Positions 23,250 to 35,129 of a stretch of DNA of 64,000 nucleotides are shown here, in pieces. The stretch lies in NCBI GenBank assembly GCA_037447655.1, contig JBBHKE010001469.1, forward strand, positions 282,187-346,186, read 5' to 3'. The position numbers and the translations under genes are program-made. The notes under the pieces are model-generated. The model searched no databases. It worked only from the letters and a program-made list of their open reading frames with translations, and was not told the DNA's origin. Each line of letters opens with the position of its first letter. Position 1 is the stretch's first letter. The DNA is from Zygnema cylindricum. Taxonomy: Eukaryota; Streptophyta; Zygnematophyceae; Zygnematales; Zygnemataceae.

Positions 23250-23895
23250 TTGACCAAGTGGAGGAAGGGAGAGGGGAAATAGGGGGGGAGGTAGAGCAAA
23301 TAGGGGGGGAAGGAAAAAGAAATAAGCGGTGGTAAGTGAGAAAAAATAGCGGGGGAAAGGAGAGGAATTAGGGCGGGGCGGGAGAGAAATAGGGGTGAAG
23401 GGAGAAAAAAGGGTGAAAGGGACAGAAATAGGGAGGGAATGGAGAAGAAACAAGGGAATAAGAAGAAAAATCGGGGGAAGAGGGGGAGGAAATAGGGGCG
23501 TGAAGGGAGGGGAAATAGGGGAGAAAGGGAGAGGAAACAGGAGGGAAGAGAATAAAATAAGGGGGGAGGGGGAAAGGAGAGGAATTAGAGGGGTAGGAAA
23601 AGAAATAGGATGGGAAGGTAGATAAAATAGGGGGAAGGTTGAAGAAATTGTGGGGGAAGGAAGACGAAATAAGGGGGGAAGTGAGAGGAAATAGGGATGG
23701 AAGGGAAGGAAATAGGGGGAGAAGGAAGAGGAAATAGGGGAGAAGAGAGAGGAAAGGGAAGGGATAGAAATAGGGGGGGAACGGATAGGAAATAGGGGGG
23801 GAAGGAAGAAAAATAGGGAAAGAAGGAGAGGAAATAGGGGGAAAGGAGAGTTGTAGAGAGGGAAGGGAGAGAAAACGCGGGGTGAAGGGATACTA
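23250..23895. repeat. GA-rich minisatellite
   Basis: Degenerate units of roughly 20-25 bp of the form GGGAGAGGAAATAGGGGGGA are repeated about 28 times by eye. The same array begins at 63840 after the same unique flank, so it predates the segmental duplication. Confidence 0.75.
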
Positions 23896-23989
23896 AAAAA
23901 ATCAAAAATAACAATAAAATCATTTAATTAGCAACTAAAAAATAATAATCTTACGGATGTATAGGAGAAACAATAAAAAAAGAAATAAA

Positions 23990-24430
23990 AGGGTGGCGTT
24001 ATGAAAGCAGAAAAAGGCCATCCTGCCCCTCTCCTTCCCCTCTTCCCTCCCTCCTCCCGCCCCTATTCAAAAATTCAAAAATAAATACCCTAAAGCAAGA
24101 AAAAAATTGAAAATCCTACTTGAAAAGTACAACAAAGGACGAATACATCACAAGGAAAAAAAAGGGAATAAAAATTTCACCAAAAATGGCACTTCTTTGA
24201 AACCGTTTGCGAGAGAGGCGTGACCTCTCTCCCTCCCCTCCCTCCTCTCCCCCTCCCTCTCTTCATCACTCTCCCTCCATCCCTTCCCCCTACTCTTCCC
24301 CCCCTTTCCCTCTCTCCCCCTCTCTCCTGCCCCAAATAACAAAAACCCTAAAATCTACAACCGAATGCTTCGTAAAAGCATTTTTTTACGAAAAAATCAT
24401 TCGCACGAAATGATTGCACGAAATCACAAA
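23990..24430. repeat. Dispersed repeat copy (partner of 6770-7480)
   Basis: Shares with 6770-7480 the order pyrimidine patch, AAAGTACAACAAAGGACGAA, AATTTCACC, GCGTGAC plus CT patch, and GCACGAAAT..GCACGAAAT. No gene. Confidence 0.55.
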
Positions 24431-24749
24431 AGTTTTAGTTGTTTCATTTGGCCTAAGGTCAAATATTTCGCAGACTCAAATTTATCCCACAGGGATTCAT
24501 CAAAAAGCATAGAATATTAATCTTCTCGCGAGCTTCTAAAACATGTTGTTTAAAGCGGAATTTGTAACCCTACTTCAAATTTCAGATTTAATTTTCCGAG
24601 ACACTTGTAGACTTTCGGTTATGGATCCGTGTAGTTTGAAACGGTAAATTTTGCAATGTAATACTTAAGCGTTCTAATTTCTTCTCACAGTTTTTGAATA
24701 ACTTTGGCAATCATCGGCAATTGAAACAGGTATTAAAAAATTGCACAGA
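24431..24749. other. Unique AT-rich sequence, no gene seen
   Basis: No supported ORF; the right end resembles 3060-3130. Confidence 0.4.
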
Positions 24750-25200
24750 ACTCATTCTCACACATTCCCACACATTCTCTCACATTGACATACATTCCCA
24801 CACGATTCCACACATTTCCAGACATTTCCAAACACTTACATACATTCCCACACATTTACGCATATTTCCAAACATATCCACATATTCCAACAGATTTCCA
24901 CACATTCCCACACACTCCCAAACATTTCCACACATTTTAATACATTTCTACACATTTCAACACGTTCTAAGAAATTCCCACGCAATTCCACAAAAAACCG
25001 TACATAAGAAAATTTCCACACATCTCCACACATTAACCCACATTCCCACACATTTCCACACAAACCCACTCACTCCCACAAACTTCCACACATTTTCGTA
25101 CATTTTTACACATTTCCACACATTTCCCCACATTCACATTTCCAAACATTTACATACATTCCCACATATTTTCAAACATTTCCACACATATCCACACACC
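24750..25200. repeat. Tandem array of ~10-12 bp CACATTTCCA units
   Basis: Short degenerate units such as ACACATTTCC, ACATTCCCAC and ACATATCC repeat for about 450 bp. The plus-strand ORF reads as His/Phe/Thr/Pro repeats (for example THFHTFPH), a product of the repeat. A small relative sits at 3385-3465. Confidence 0.8.
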
Positions 25201-26207
25201 CCCCTTCCCCACTGTAAATGTCTTCCAAGAATAAGAAATAAAGTAAAAAAAGAGTAAAAGCAAAATAAAAACAAAAGTAGGGGGGAGTTTTTTTTTCGCT
25301 TTCCCAAAATCGCCATTCCCCCCTTGTTTTAAAAAGGTGTTTATTGTGTTTTTTGTTTTTTAGATTTTTCAAGTATTTTACCGAATTTTTTTTTTGCCGG
25401 TATTGTTTTTGGGTACTATTTTCAATGGTTTGTAACTTTCAAGACTTGAATATTGTACTTTTATTCCCTTCTTCCCTCCCTCTCTCCCTTCCAGAGTCCA
25501 CTCACAAGGATTGTAGCTCTAGATGATAGCCAATCTCCGCCCCAATCCTCCCTCTGTCCTAGGCCACTTAAATCTCTGCATGCCCCTTCCATTGACCCTC
25601 AAATTATTTCCTTCTCCTCCCCTCCCTTTTTAACTACTCCTCTAGTTCCTCCCAAGTAACCTACAACAATGGACGATCCCCATTGGTCTTCGAATGAGTT
25701 CCTTCAATTTACCCCCTTCCCCTTATCCCCCCCCCCTCCTCTTTCTATAGTACTCTTAACCATTTACCTACATACCCAACGAGTCCCTCTGTGCCTCCTC
25801 CATAACTCATACCTCTTGAATCCCTTCTCGGTTGATAAAGCTATTCACTAACTCCCCCCAACCCTTTTTAAATATTCTCAAGTAGAAATTCTCACTTCTC
25901 TCCTCACTCGTTCCCCAGTTTTTTCGCCGCTATTCCCCTAAGCAACCCCCTCCCCTGGTTACCCCCTCCCCCTTCTTTTGCCTCTCCCACTTACCGAAAG
26001 TGACATCTGCAAACGACATCACTTTGTTGTCAAATAATTCCTTCATTTCTCTCTTACCACCCCCCCCCTCTCCCCTCCTCTCCCACCTTTTGCGACCCCC
26101 CGCTCCCTCCCCCACCCTTTGTTCCCTTTACGCCTACCCAAGCCTCCCATTAAAAGCGCATCGCAACAAAGAGGCAAGCCAACCTGCGAGTACTAATTCA
26201 GTGAGAT
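25201..26207. other. CT-rich sequence, no recognised gene
   Basis: Short ORFs only, Pro/Ser/Leu-rich. The right end (26140-26200) is unique flank shared in inverted form with about 36870-36910 next to the second small-gene copy. Confidence 0.4.
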
Positions 26208-26305
26208 TGTCAGTGCGAAATTAAGTGCGGATTTTAGTGCGAAATTTAGTGCGGGTTTCAGTGCGAAATTAAGTGCGGTTTTCAATAAAGAATTTAGTGC
26301 GGACT
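26208..26305. repeat. Short tandem repeat of AGTGCGaaatt units downstream of small gene A
   Basis: Units of about 15-17 bp, AGTGCGAAATTA and AGTGCGGATTTT-like, repeat about 6 times. A shorter inverted version (GCACTAAATTTCGCACTA) lies downstream of copy B at 36820-36865, so the array expanded or contracted after duplication. Confidence 0.7.
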
Positions 26306-26339
26306 CGTCGCAGCAGAGAGTGCACGCAGCGATGGTCAC

Positions 26340-26704
26340 TCACATCCGGTACACGTCACCGGAATCATAGCAGTCGAAATGATAACCATCGCATTCGATC
26401 TCCGGAAATCTCTCCTTGTTCTCAATGGCCTCCTTCACCGCCTCCAACGCCTCCCCTGCAGCCACCGCGCACCGACAGAGGCCAAGCGGGAGCCAATCAG
26501 AGAGATGCTTCGCACGTGTGAACAAAGGCACATAAAACGATCTGGTGCAAGAAGGGTGAGCAGAGAGGGGTGGGACTTACAGGTTCCATAATTCATGTAA
26601 GGCCCATAATCGGGAGGGGGGAACCACCAGTAATAGGCCGATGCGGGTGCCACCTGGCACACAAATAGCAGCAAGGTAAGCGTTGTGGATTTCACGGCCG
26701 CCAT
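26340..26704 (-). CDS. Small secreted protein, copy A (2 exons)
   Basis: Exon 1 is 26581-26704, with ATG in GCCATGGCGGCC. It encodes a signal peptide (MAAVKSTTLTLLLFVCQVAP, then ASA) and YYWWFPPPDYGPY. A phase-1 intron, 26456-26580 (125 nt), runs GTAAGT to GCTGCAG. Exon 2, 26340-26455, encodes EALEAVKEAIENKERFP and then IECDGYHFDCYDSGDVYRM and TGA. The product is about 79 residues with two mature Cys. I do not recognise the family. A paralogue lies at 36201-36764 in inverted orientation, and the shared frame, splice sites, signal peptide and promoter boxes support a real gene. Function unknown; secretion is inferred from the N-terminus. Confidence 0.65.
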
Positions 26705-26746
26705 GGCTTCGCACTCGCCACGTCAGAAGGTTTTCGCAAAAAGAGA

Positions 26747-26797
26747 CACGTGGCGGTTTCTTTTACTAATGACGGTTTAGTAGATCGATTAGGGTTT
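26747..26797 (-). promoter_or_regulatory. Upstream G-box and telo-box of small gene A
   Basis: On the minus strand, GCCACGTGTC (CACGTG at 26747-26752) lies about 43 bp before the ATG and AAACCCTAA lies at 26789-26797. Both are conserved at matching distances in copy B. G-boxes bind bZIP/bHLH factors and telo-boxes are common in plant promoters; use here is inferred. Confidence 0.5.
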
Positions 26798-26869
26798 TGA
26801 CTTTAGAAAACAGTAAAGCGTTTTTTTAAAGTTTTAAACGTACAAGAAGCTTTAGACGCCGTAAGTAAA

Positions 26870-27290
26870 AGGGGAAAGAAGGGGAAAGTAGGGAAGTAGA
26901 AAGGGGGAGGGGGGGAAGGGACAAAAAGGGAGAAAAAGGGGAAAAAAGGAAAAAGGGAAAAAAGAGGGGGAAAAGGAATAAAGGGAAAGAGAAGGGGGAA
27001 AGAGGGACAAAAAAGGGAAAAAGAACGGAAAAAGAGAGACAAAAGGGGGGAAAAGGGTGAAAGATGGGGGAAACGGGGGAAAAAAGGAAAAGACGGGGGC
27101 GGAAAGGGAAAAAAAGGGAAAAAGGGAGGGATAATAAGGAAAAACGGGGGAAGACAGGGGAAAACATGTAAGAAAAAATGAGGGGAAAATGGGGCAAAAG
27201 GGGGAGTGGGAGTGTGGGTGGGGGGAAGGGAGAAAAGGGGAGAAATTGGAACGAAATAGAAAAAAGGGGGAAAGACAGGGAAAAGGTGGG
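26870..27290. repeat. Polypurine block
   Basis: The plus strand is built of GGGAAAAAGGGG-type units. It is the inverted counterpart of the polypyrimidine block at 35130-36050, which likewise lies on the promoter side of small gene copy B. ORFs are Phe/Pro/Ser strings and are rejected. Confidence 0.75.
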
Positions 27291-27439
27291 AAGCTCGTTC
27301 TTGACGTGTACGGTCACGTGCTGGTTTTTGTATTTGTAAATGTATCCATCTATGAATTTTAGACCTTTGGTCGCCTTCCTGGAAACCTTTATAGGAAGTG
27401 ACCACGTGACGGCGACGTGTCGGTGTACGTCACAATATG

Positions 27440-27680
27440 TCACATAATTACAAACGACGCTATCGTCAGTAATCCAGTAGCGTGATTTATGGCGTGATTC
27501 GAGTAGGTACGGTGAGTACGGTACGGATGGTAAAGTCTACAATAGTCATTTGGCGTGTATGTCAAAAACGGGTTTTCATAAGTTTGAGAAGGGGAAATGA
27601 GGAATAGATTCTGGCCGGAAATTATATTCCGTACTTTGACTTTTACCCTGTTGGTACTTTATTTGTCAGCCTACACTGCC
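27440..27680. repeat. Partial R1 dispersed repeat
   Basis: Shares with 21829-21985 and 32050-32220 the phrases GTACGGTACGGATGGTAAAGT, ATTTGGCGTGTATGT, AAATGAGGAATAGATTCT and GTACTTTGACTTTTA. Only the central part is present. Confidence 0.65.
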
Positions 27681-27977
27681 TCCCCCTCCCTCCTTTTTCA
27701 TCTCTCCTTCCCCTCATCTCCCTTTACTTCCATCACTCTTCCTCCACCGCCCTCCTCCCCTTCCCCCCTTCCATCCATCCTCTCCCCCTCCCCTTCCTTC
27801 TCCCCTGTAAAAATATCTCCCAACAAGGTGCACAGAATCGTCCATTTTTTCTTTTCTTTATTATGTCTTTTTTTCTCTGTTTCTTTCTTCGTGCATATAT
27901 GTATTTTTATGATCATAAAATATGATTATAAAACCTTATTGTATATATACATAGTTGTTCATAGATATCATAATATG

Positions 27978-28015
<38 letters not shown>

Positions 28016-28080
28016 AGCATAATATATATTGTCACTGTCGTCTATCGACAAATAGCCATTGTTAGAGTTCACGGCAAAAG
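27681..28080. other. CT-rich patch and (AT)n
   Basis: A pyrimidine patch at 27680-27805, then AT-rich sequence with (AT)n at 27978-28010. TCTATCGACAAATAGCCATTG near 28040 resembles a phrase near 1850. No gene. Confidence 0.5.
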
Positions 28081-31000
28081 ACAAACAATAAAACGATAAT
28101 TTAAATAATTTGATTTATCAATTTAATTTTGTATATACCGTATACCGTGCACAAACCACTATATGGTGTACGGAAGTCGAGCATTTGGCCCGGTGCCGTT
28201 GTTGTATTGGTTTTTGGTTCGGCTCTGTTTGATTATGAGCCAAATCAAACAAAACTGTTGTGAAGTGGACTATCCTCCGGTTGGAAATCCTCAATCAGTC
28301 TATACCGTTGGACTTTACAGAACATATTCACCGAAACCTCTAATCCGGTCAAAAACCTTAATGTCCTTTGTTGAATTTAAGGTATCTGCCCATGCATTAA
28401 AGATTGTTTTCCTGTCATTTTCCTCGAGATAAGTAAATCAACGCCCTACAAAGTAAATTTATAAACCAAATTATGGTGTAAGTCAACTTACAACATGTAA
28501 TATAAAATTTAGATTGGAAGAAACTTTAGATTATAGTTTATCTTTTTTTGACCCATCGTTACTTCATGGAAACTCAACAAGACCTTGGGACCAATCATAA
28601 ACCGAAAAGATAATAAACCAACGAATACGGATACTGTGTGATGTTAGTAGAGTTACATTACTATTTAATATAAAAGACTAGACACAAAAATAAAAATTGT
28701 TCATTTGTATATAAAATTCAAGTAAATTTTAAGCACTGGTCGCTTGTTAATGCCATTTCACGAGATATTTGTTGTCGTCGCCTATTCTCTCCCCTACTCC
28801 CTCATCATAGATTGCCATGTAGCAAATTCGTACTAAAAGAAAGACTTTTGAAAAAAGAGAATTTAAACAATCATTCTGCGCGAATTTGGTTACAGAACAA
28901 GAGAGAAATGATACGAAATCAAAATCAAGAAAAAATGGTAAAAAGTTTTAAATTTACTGTGTCACTCATCGATGGTGTCACAAGAATCTTAACGCCTAAT
29001 TTTTTTTTACAAATAATGGAGTCTACGATGTCATGAGAGTGCATACCTTTACTTATGTCGAGACTTTAAGTGAAGACTTTTCCGGAGAGTGGAATATGAA
29101 AAAGTAGTACAAAAAATCTCCACCGCTCAACAATTTCTTTTCACTAAGTTATGGATGCTTGGGCACATAACTTTAGCGTAATTGGCTCACAAAAACGCCC
29201 ATTTTATATCATAAACATACTTGAAGTCCTTCAAAGAGCCGTCGTTAAAATGTTGTCCATTTGCGATCTGTGTGGTGGTCATCACAAACGAATTGGTGTA
29301 GGTTTAGCATTTTATCCCAATTTAGACAAGTGACAACAGTAGAGAATGGACTAATATATCGTGAATTGCTTTAAGTGAAATAAATTTAGAGTAGGGAATC
29401 ATATCGTGTTACTATCGATGTTTTGAGTTTAAGGGTCAAAGGCCAATAAAACATATACTATAATTACAGACCCTGCTTATTTTATAAACACATTTTTTTG
29501 GTAAAACCCTTAAAATTTATTAAATTAAAAAAAAAAAAAAAAATGATTATGTTTTGGGTTTTAGACTCGTTATACAGTGGCGTCCATAGCGTTGCAAGTT
29601 GTACCATAAAACTACATCCCTCGTTTCCCTTTTTGGAAAATCTTATCTTAATTCATTTAAAAAAAACAAATAAAAATATATTTATAGACATATATATATA
29701 GACCTTTCAAATCTCAACCTACACATACTATAACATGAATAGATAATGTGATAATGTAGTTTATTCTCGTTCTTAGAGTTAGTAACTTATTTGGAGGCTC
29801 TAAATTACGACCTTTGTACCTTAAGTAGGATGATTATATTGGTACGTTTCAATTCAAAAAAATAAATTTATGGATGTGTTAGTTCGTACGATAATAATGG
29901 TTTATTATTTACAAAATTATTTAAAAAATGACATATGATGTCGTGGACATCGGAAAAGGGCACTCAAATTTGTTTTGTTATATAAATAAAGTAGAAATTG
30001 TATTAAATTGCACGTACGATTGCGGAAACGTTATCTAAATAAAGAAAATGGTAATAATTAGTGTAAAGTATTAGTCGCTCTTTACTACACCGCGCATCTT
30101 TATTAGCGTTAAGGATTTAGGGTGCGGTTCTATTAGTCGTTTTGGTAATCGTACAACCAACTCTACTGGCCGGGTTAATCGAGTCGATGTTCCATCATGT
30201 AGAGCTTGTAAAACCACGTGTTCTAAATCGAGTGGCACCACGTTAAGCTACGATCCGATATTGAGTATCCTTCAATTTTTGAACACCAAAATATTTCACT
30301 TCAAATCTTTACTTGCGTACCATGTACCTGCGTACCAAGTTATTATACAACAAAAAAATGTGTTTTTTACAAACGTCCGTCTTCTACGCCAGCTCATTTT
30401 TTAGGGTTTTCGTTTTCAAAATGACGAAAATATTGTACCAGAAATAGTGTGCTGAAAGAGCGTTGCGAGAAATAGCACGACGAAAGACGGTTTCGAGATT
30501 ACTTTTTTTATTTTCAGTTGCATTTTGAAAGATACATACAATGTGCAAATCTTGTGATTTTTTGCTGGTTTTTCATCGTGACACGTAGTTTAATCTTCCA
30601 GTGTGTCGCGATTCACTTTTTTCTGTAGCTTAGAACCCACCTTTTACAGCAACGTTTTCAGCTACAGAGAAAAATGAAGCGAACGCCTCGCGAATGAATA
30701 TGCGACGGTCAATGTTACCTCCCAAACCTTGGGAGACTATTGGCAAGATTTTTTGTAATGTTGTTTCGCGTATAAAAACAAAATAAGCGGTACAGTTTAG
30801 TAAGGATAGGCGCGAATTTCTGTAAAATACCCCGTTTTTTTATTGATGGAACTTGACCATTCTTAGTGTTAGTGTGTAGTTTTAAGTGCTTTTGTTGTTT
30901 AGGTTTAGTGTTTGTTTTTGTTTCTTATGTTTTCTTTGTACTCTTAGTGTTGGTTAGCTTTTACATTATTTGTACGTACTTTTGGTTTTCTAATTGTAGC

Positions 31001-31824
31001 CTTTAATACTAGTGAACAATTATACTTTTCAATCAAGTTAGCACGAAAGTAGAAGCCATAATGCTAATCAGTGAATAGATACGTGGCATTTTTTAGGCCA
31101 AATTTATTTAACATCAATTGCCAACACTATTGTTTGATTTTCGGCTAAAAACAGCCGCCAACGAATAAACGGTATCAACTCGTGTCCTGTAGCTGCGCCA
31201 AAATGCTCCACAATCACGTCACGAGATACGGTTTTTTCAGAGGCAAAATGAGAGTCACAACCACACTATGAGAATGTGGATCCAAATTGGACAAAAACTT
31301 GAGGCTGAACCTTGAACCGCTGTGCAACTGCGATATAGTGTGACGTCACAACTCACGATGGAACTGCGTCTACCAGTTCTATACGGTATGGTATATTTCC
31401 GTAGGGTAAAGTTTTGTCGTTTGCAGTTTGTACCGTAAAAAGTTGAAGGACTACAGTAAATTGCTCTCATGGCAATTTGTCGATACGTGAGGCGCGGTTT
31501 TGAAGTTTTCCCTTGACACGCGATATTTTACTGCTCGATTTGTTTTTTACAATTATATGACTTGTTCGCTCGAAATTTTATGTTATAAAAGTGCGCACAT
31601 ATCGTACGCACATATGAAGTATCGTCAGCACGATATACATTGTCTCGCTGATTAATAATGTGCGGCGTGAGCTGTCTCAACGGTTGAGTCGATTTCGCAC
31701 GCTTGAAAACTGCTAAAATTTTGACAAGTAGCACCTGCCTAAGGGCTCCCTTAAAATGGATATTTGCCTCCCTTACAACAGATCAACACTAAAAACGACG
31801 CAATCGCCAGAATCCATTGGCGTG
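28081..31824. other. AT-rich non-coding region, no gene recognised
   Basis: About 3.7 kb with only short ORFs. The longest (28163-28432 plus, about 89 codons) has no recognisable domain and no splice partners I can support. TATA runs occur around 29690. I see no RNA gene. Confidence 0.4.
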
Positions 31825-33010
31825 ATTCGCGCAGAAAGGTTGTGTACGGTACGTACGGTCGTCCGTTTTGTGTCTATATGAGAATTGGTTTGAAAAGCTT
31901 TGACAAATGGTCGGCGCGTCTAAGGCTCATCTCGAGAAAAACAAAGACGAGCGCGTGACCGTCACCGACTGTAGCTCCATCGCTATTTGATGCCAAACCA
32001 GCAAAATGTACGGAAAGTGTTGAACCGACAAATCATGTACCACTAACATAATTCGCGCAGCTTCGGTCAGTACGGTACGGATAGTAAAGTCTACACTAAT
32101 TATTTGGCGTGTATTTTAGAAATGGTTTTGAAAAGTTTGAGAAGGGAAATGAGGAATAGATTCTTGCCGGCAATTTCCGTTTGTACTTTGACTTTTATGC
32201 TATTGGTATATCATTTGTCGGTTGCACATTTTCCGTACAATATGTTGGTTTGGCATTACATAACGATGGTGCGACAGTCGGTGACGTTGATGGCTGTTCT
32301 TTGTTTTTCTCGAGATGAGCCTTAGACGCGCCGAGCATTTGTACGGAAATCGTTTACTGTTCGTACGGTATTCCATCGTTCCATCCCGACTTGTTCCGTG
32401 TTTTGGCTTTTTAAATTGATTGTACACCATTTGTCCGTTTCTTCACCGTGTGCTGACGCTGACGTTCACGCGCTGGTCTTTGCTTTTGTCGAGATGAGCC
32501 TTAGACTCACCGACCATTTGTGGAATGGCTGGCAAATGTATTTTGCATGACTCTTATCCTAATTGTACAATATTTGTCCGCTTCATGTGGTACCGCTGAA
32601 CGATTCACACTAGAAATCGTGAAGCGGTACTTCATTCACCTACTTTTGAGCTATGATAGCGATACCATGATGCGTCTCCACTTGTCTCAAACCTTCACAC
32701 CCTTGAAAACTACCACCGTGTATCGCTATATATCTACCACTATTAATGTTAATAAATTTTTAGCCACTTAAAACATATTTTCTCCATACACACTTGTTCT
32801 ATTTTCGCATGGAAACCGCACATTTGCACGATTCACACTAGAAATGGATGATGAATGAGATGAAGAAACGAATGTCCTTTTTTTTTGTTTGGACGTGAAT
32901 CGCTCTTGACGTCACCTCACGTCAACAAAAACGTCGCGATGTGATTCATGTTGCCGTACTATTAGTCGCCGATGACTCAAATCCGTCTGTACTAAACCAT
33001 CGGTAAGAAG
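31825..33010. mobile_element. Dispersed repeat R1, second long copy
   Basis: Collinear with 21606-22590 over most of its length (TTCGCGCAGAAAGGTTGTGT at the left). Inverted arms lie at about 31903-32020 and 32226-32343. It carries a 228-bp insertion not in the other copy (about 32600-32827), bounded by a 17-bp direct repeat CGATTCACACTAGAAAT. No coding sequence supported. Confidence 0.6.
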
Positions 33011-33538
33011 GGGGAAGGACGTTTCGTCAAAGTTCCAAAGAAGTTTTACATTTCTTTACGTTCTATTCTAGGTGATTTTGATTGGCTGTTTGTTTATGGG
33101 TTAGCATTTAAAAAAAAATTGTCATAGTACGGATCATTCATTGAGGATACGACTTCCTGTTTTTTGAAAGTCGCATTTTCCGGAAAAAAGTTGACCGTAT
33201 GTTTTGTACGTCGGTAAGCTCCAAAAGGTTGACAGCCGAGCGGTCGACCTGTTTGGCGCCTCTGTTTTTGTTTATTTGCGGAATGAATGGTACGGGATTA
33301 TTCGTTTCCTCGTCTCATTCATCATCCATTTTTAGTGTGAATCGTGCAAATGTGCGGTTTCCATGTGAAAATAGAACAAGTGTGTATGGAGAAAAGATGT
33401 TTTAAGTGGCTAAAAATTTATTAACATTAATAGTGGTAGATATATAGCGATATACGGTGGTAGTTTTCAAGCGTGTGAAGGTTTGAGACAAGTGGAGACG
33501 CATCATGGTATCTCTATCATAGCTCAAAAGTAGGTGAA
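32635..33538. mobile_element. Fold-back structure with ~225-bp inverted arms
   Basis: The left arm, 32635-32864, begins TTCACCTACTTTTGAGCTAT; the right arm, 33312-33538, is its near-complete reverse complement, with a ~450-bp spacer. The arm terminus (CATAG.TCAAAAGTAGGTGA) also appears near 33826 and in inverted form near 34812, suggesting a local family of such elements. No transposase. Confidence 0.7.
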
Positions 33539-35129
33539 AGTAGGCCCATACAATATGCTTATTGTACGCAAAACATACAATATTACCTTAAGACCCATAT
33601 TGTATTCAGACCTATTCGGACCAATTAAAACATTAGGACCAAATTTTTTTATTTACAGCGTCAGATTTGGACGATCTGACGGTCGCTGATCAAAGTAGCG
33701 ATATAAGAAGATCACATGAAAAACACATAACACAACTTACGATAAAGGCGCCGACCAAAGCACAAAAACGCCTTCTATTGAACTATGATCACTATATAAA
33801 TTTCTTGACCTTTGGTCGCCTTTTTGCATAGTTCAAAAGTAGGTGACCGTACGCCCATACAATATGCCTATTGTACACAAAACATACAATATGCCCTTAA
33901 GACCCATATTGTAGTGGCCGCAAAATGAAATAAAATAGGGAAAGGGTTGAGTTGCACATCGATCGATAGAGAATTAAACGACATGTCTAAATTTTGAAAA
34001 AAAATCGGACAAAAACAAATATTTATGTGAGTTTTGAGGGACTTTTTATTTAAACCGTCATATTTGGACGATCGGGCGATCACTGATCAAAGTAGGGAAT
34101 TTTAAAAAGATCACATGAAAATCCCATAACACAACTTACGAAAGGACAATCTGTCATATTAGCGTCTTCAATTTTGAGGGCCACACTAAATAAAGCCTCA
34201 AATTGACCAACCAGGCAGTATGGGACGATAAAAAAATAAAAATACCACACTGCCAAAAAAATTACCAAAACCTACGGACCAACTCCGTTGGCGTTCACAT
34301 GGTCGAAACGCGGCTGTTAGACGAATGTGTGTGAACGGGATTTTTTACGACATGGTTTTTTTTCTTTTTTAGAAAGCACATTCTTATGCGTCCGCGGTTG
34401 CTAAAGCTAATTTATTGTACTTTTTAACTTAAAAAAGGTACATTTATGTACGGTCTGACACTGACCGTACACCACTCTATTTAAGAGACAACGTACTTTC
34501 ATTTTTAACGGTACTTGGAAAATAGCCCTAATTAGAGTAATGAAAAATATAGAGTAAACTACGCTATTTGAGAATTTTACCGGTTTTTTTTATTTCCCGG
34601 TTTTTTTTCCCACGGAATGTCATCCTACGCCGTGCCAGTTCACTAAAAAATTCCGTCCGGCGGCGTGCGCTGTACTTTGATCTTAAGTAGATTCGGACTT
34701 AAGTAGATTCGGACGTTCGTACAGGAGTGTGCACGACGCGCACACATACAGTATGCCTACGTTGCGAGAGTTTTGTGCAAAGTTTTGTGCGCCTACCAAA
34801 GGCCTACTATAAAAAAGCCTACTTTTGAACTATGCCTTTTTGGAAACCTTTAAATTTAGGCGGTGTGTCTGTTTTCCACGCGTTGTCCGTACGCAATAGG
34901 GAAGCGGTTGCATGACAGGATGGTACAGGACCGGCCACGAACGGCCGTCGATTATCCGTAGTTTGAATTCCGTCGAAACCAAATGCACGTAGGGGAAATC
35001 AAATACAACGACAAATAATTATGGGCTGTATCATGGTGTCGTACGAAATGGAGATAACAAACCCACAAATGTATCTGGACCGTATTATGGGAATTTTATA
35101 AAAAAGTGATCGCCTCAACCTCTCCAATT
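33539..35129. repeat. Partial direct duplications around 33.5-34.3 kb
   Basis: 33540-33615 and 33845-33915 share GCCCATACAATATGC.TATTGTAC and TTAAGACCCATATTGTA. 33677-33745 and 34071-34147 share GATCAAAGTAG, AAGATCACATGAAAA and ACATAACACAACTTACGA. The rest to 35129 is unique AT-rich sequence with no gene recognised. Confidence 0.55.

Noticed and set aside
20831-24000. Kinase domain downstream of the TM exon
   Set aside because: Looked for VAIK, HRD and DFG type motifs in the plus-strand frames of both copies; none seen.
24750-25200. CRISPR-like array
   Set aside because: Short degenerate tandem units without spacers, in a eukaryotic context.
28163-28432. 89-codon ORF as a gene
   Set aside because: No recognisable domain, no paralogue in the window and a typical chance length for this composition.
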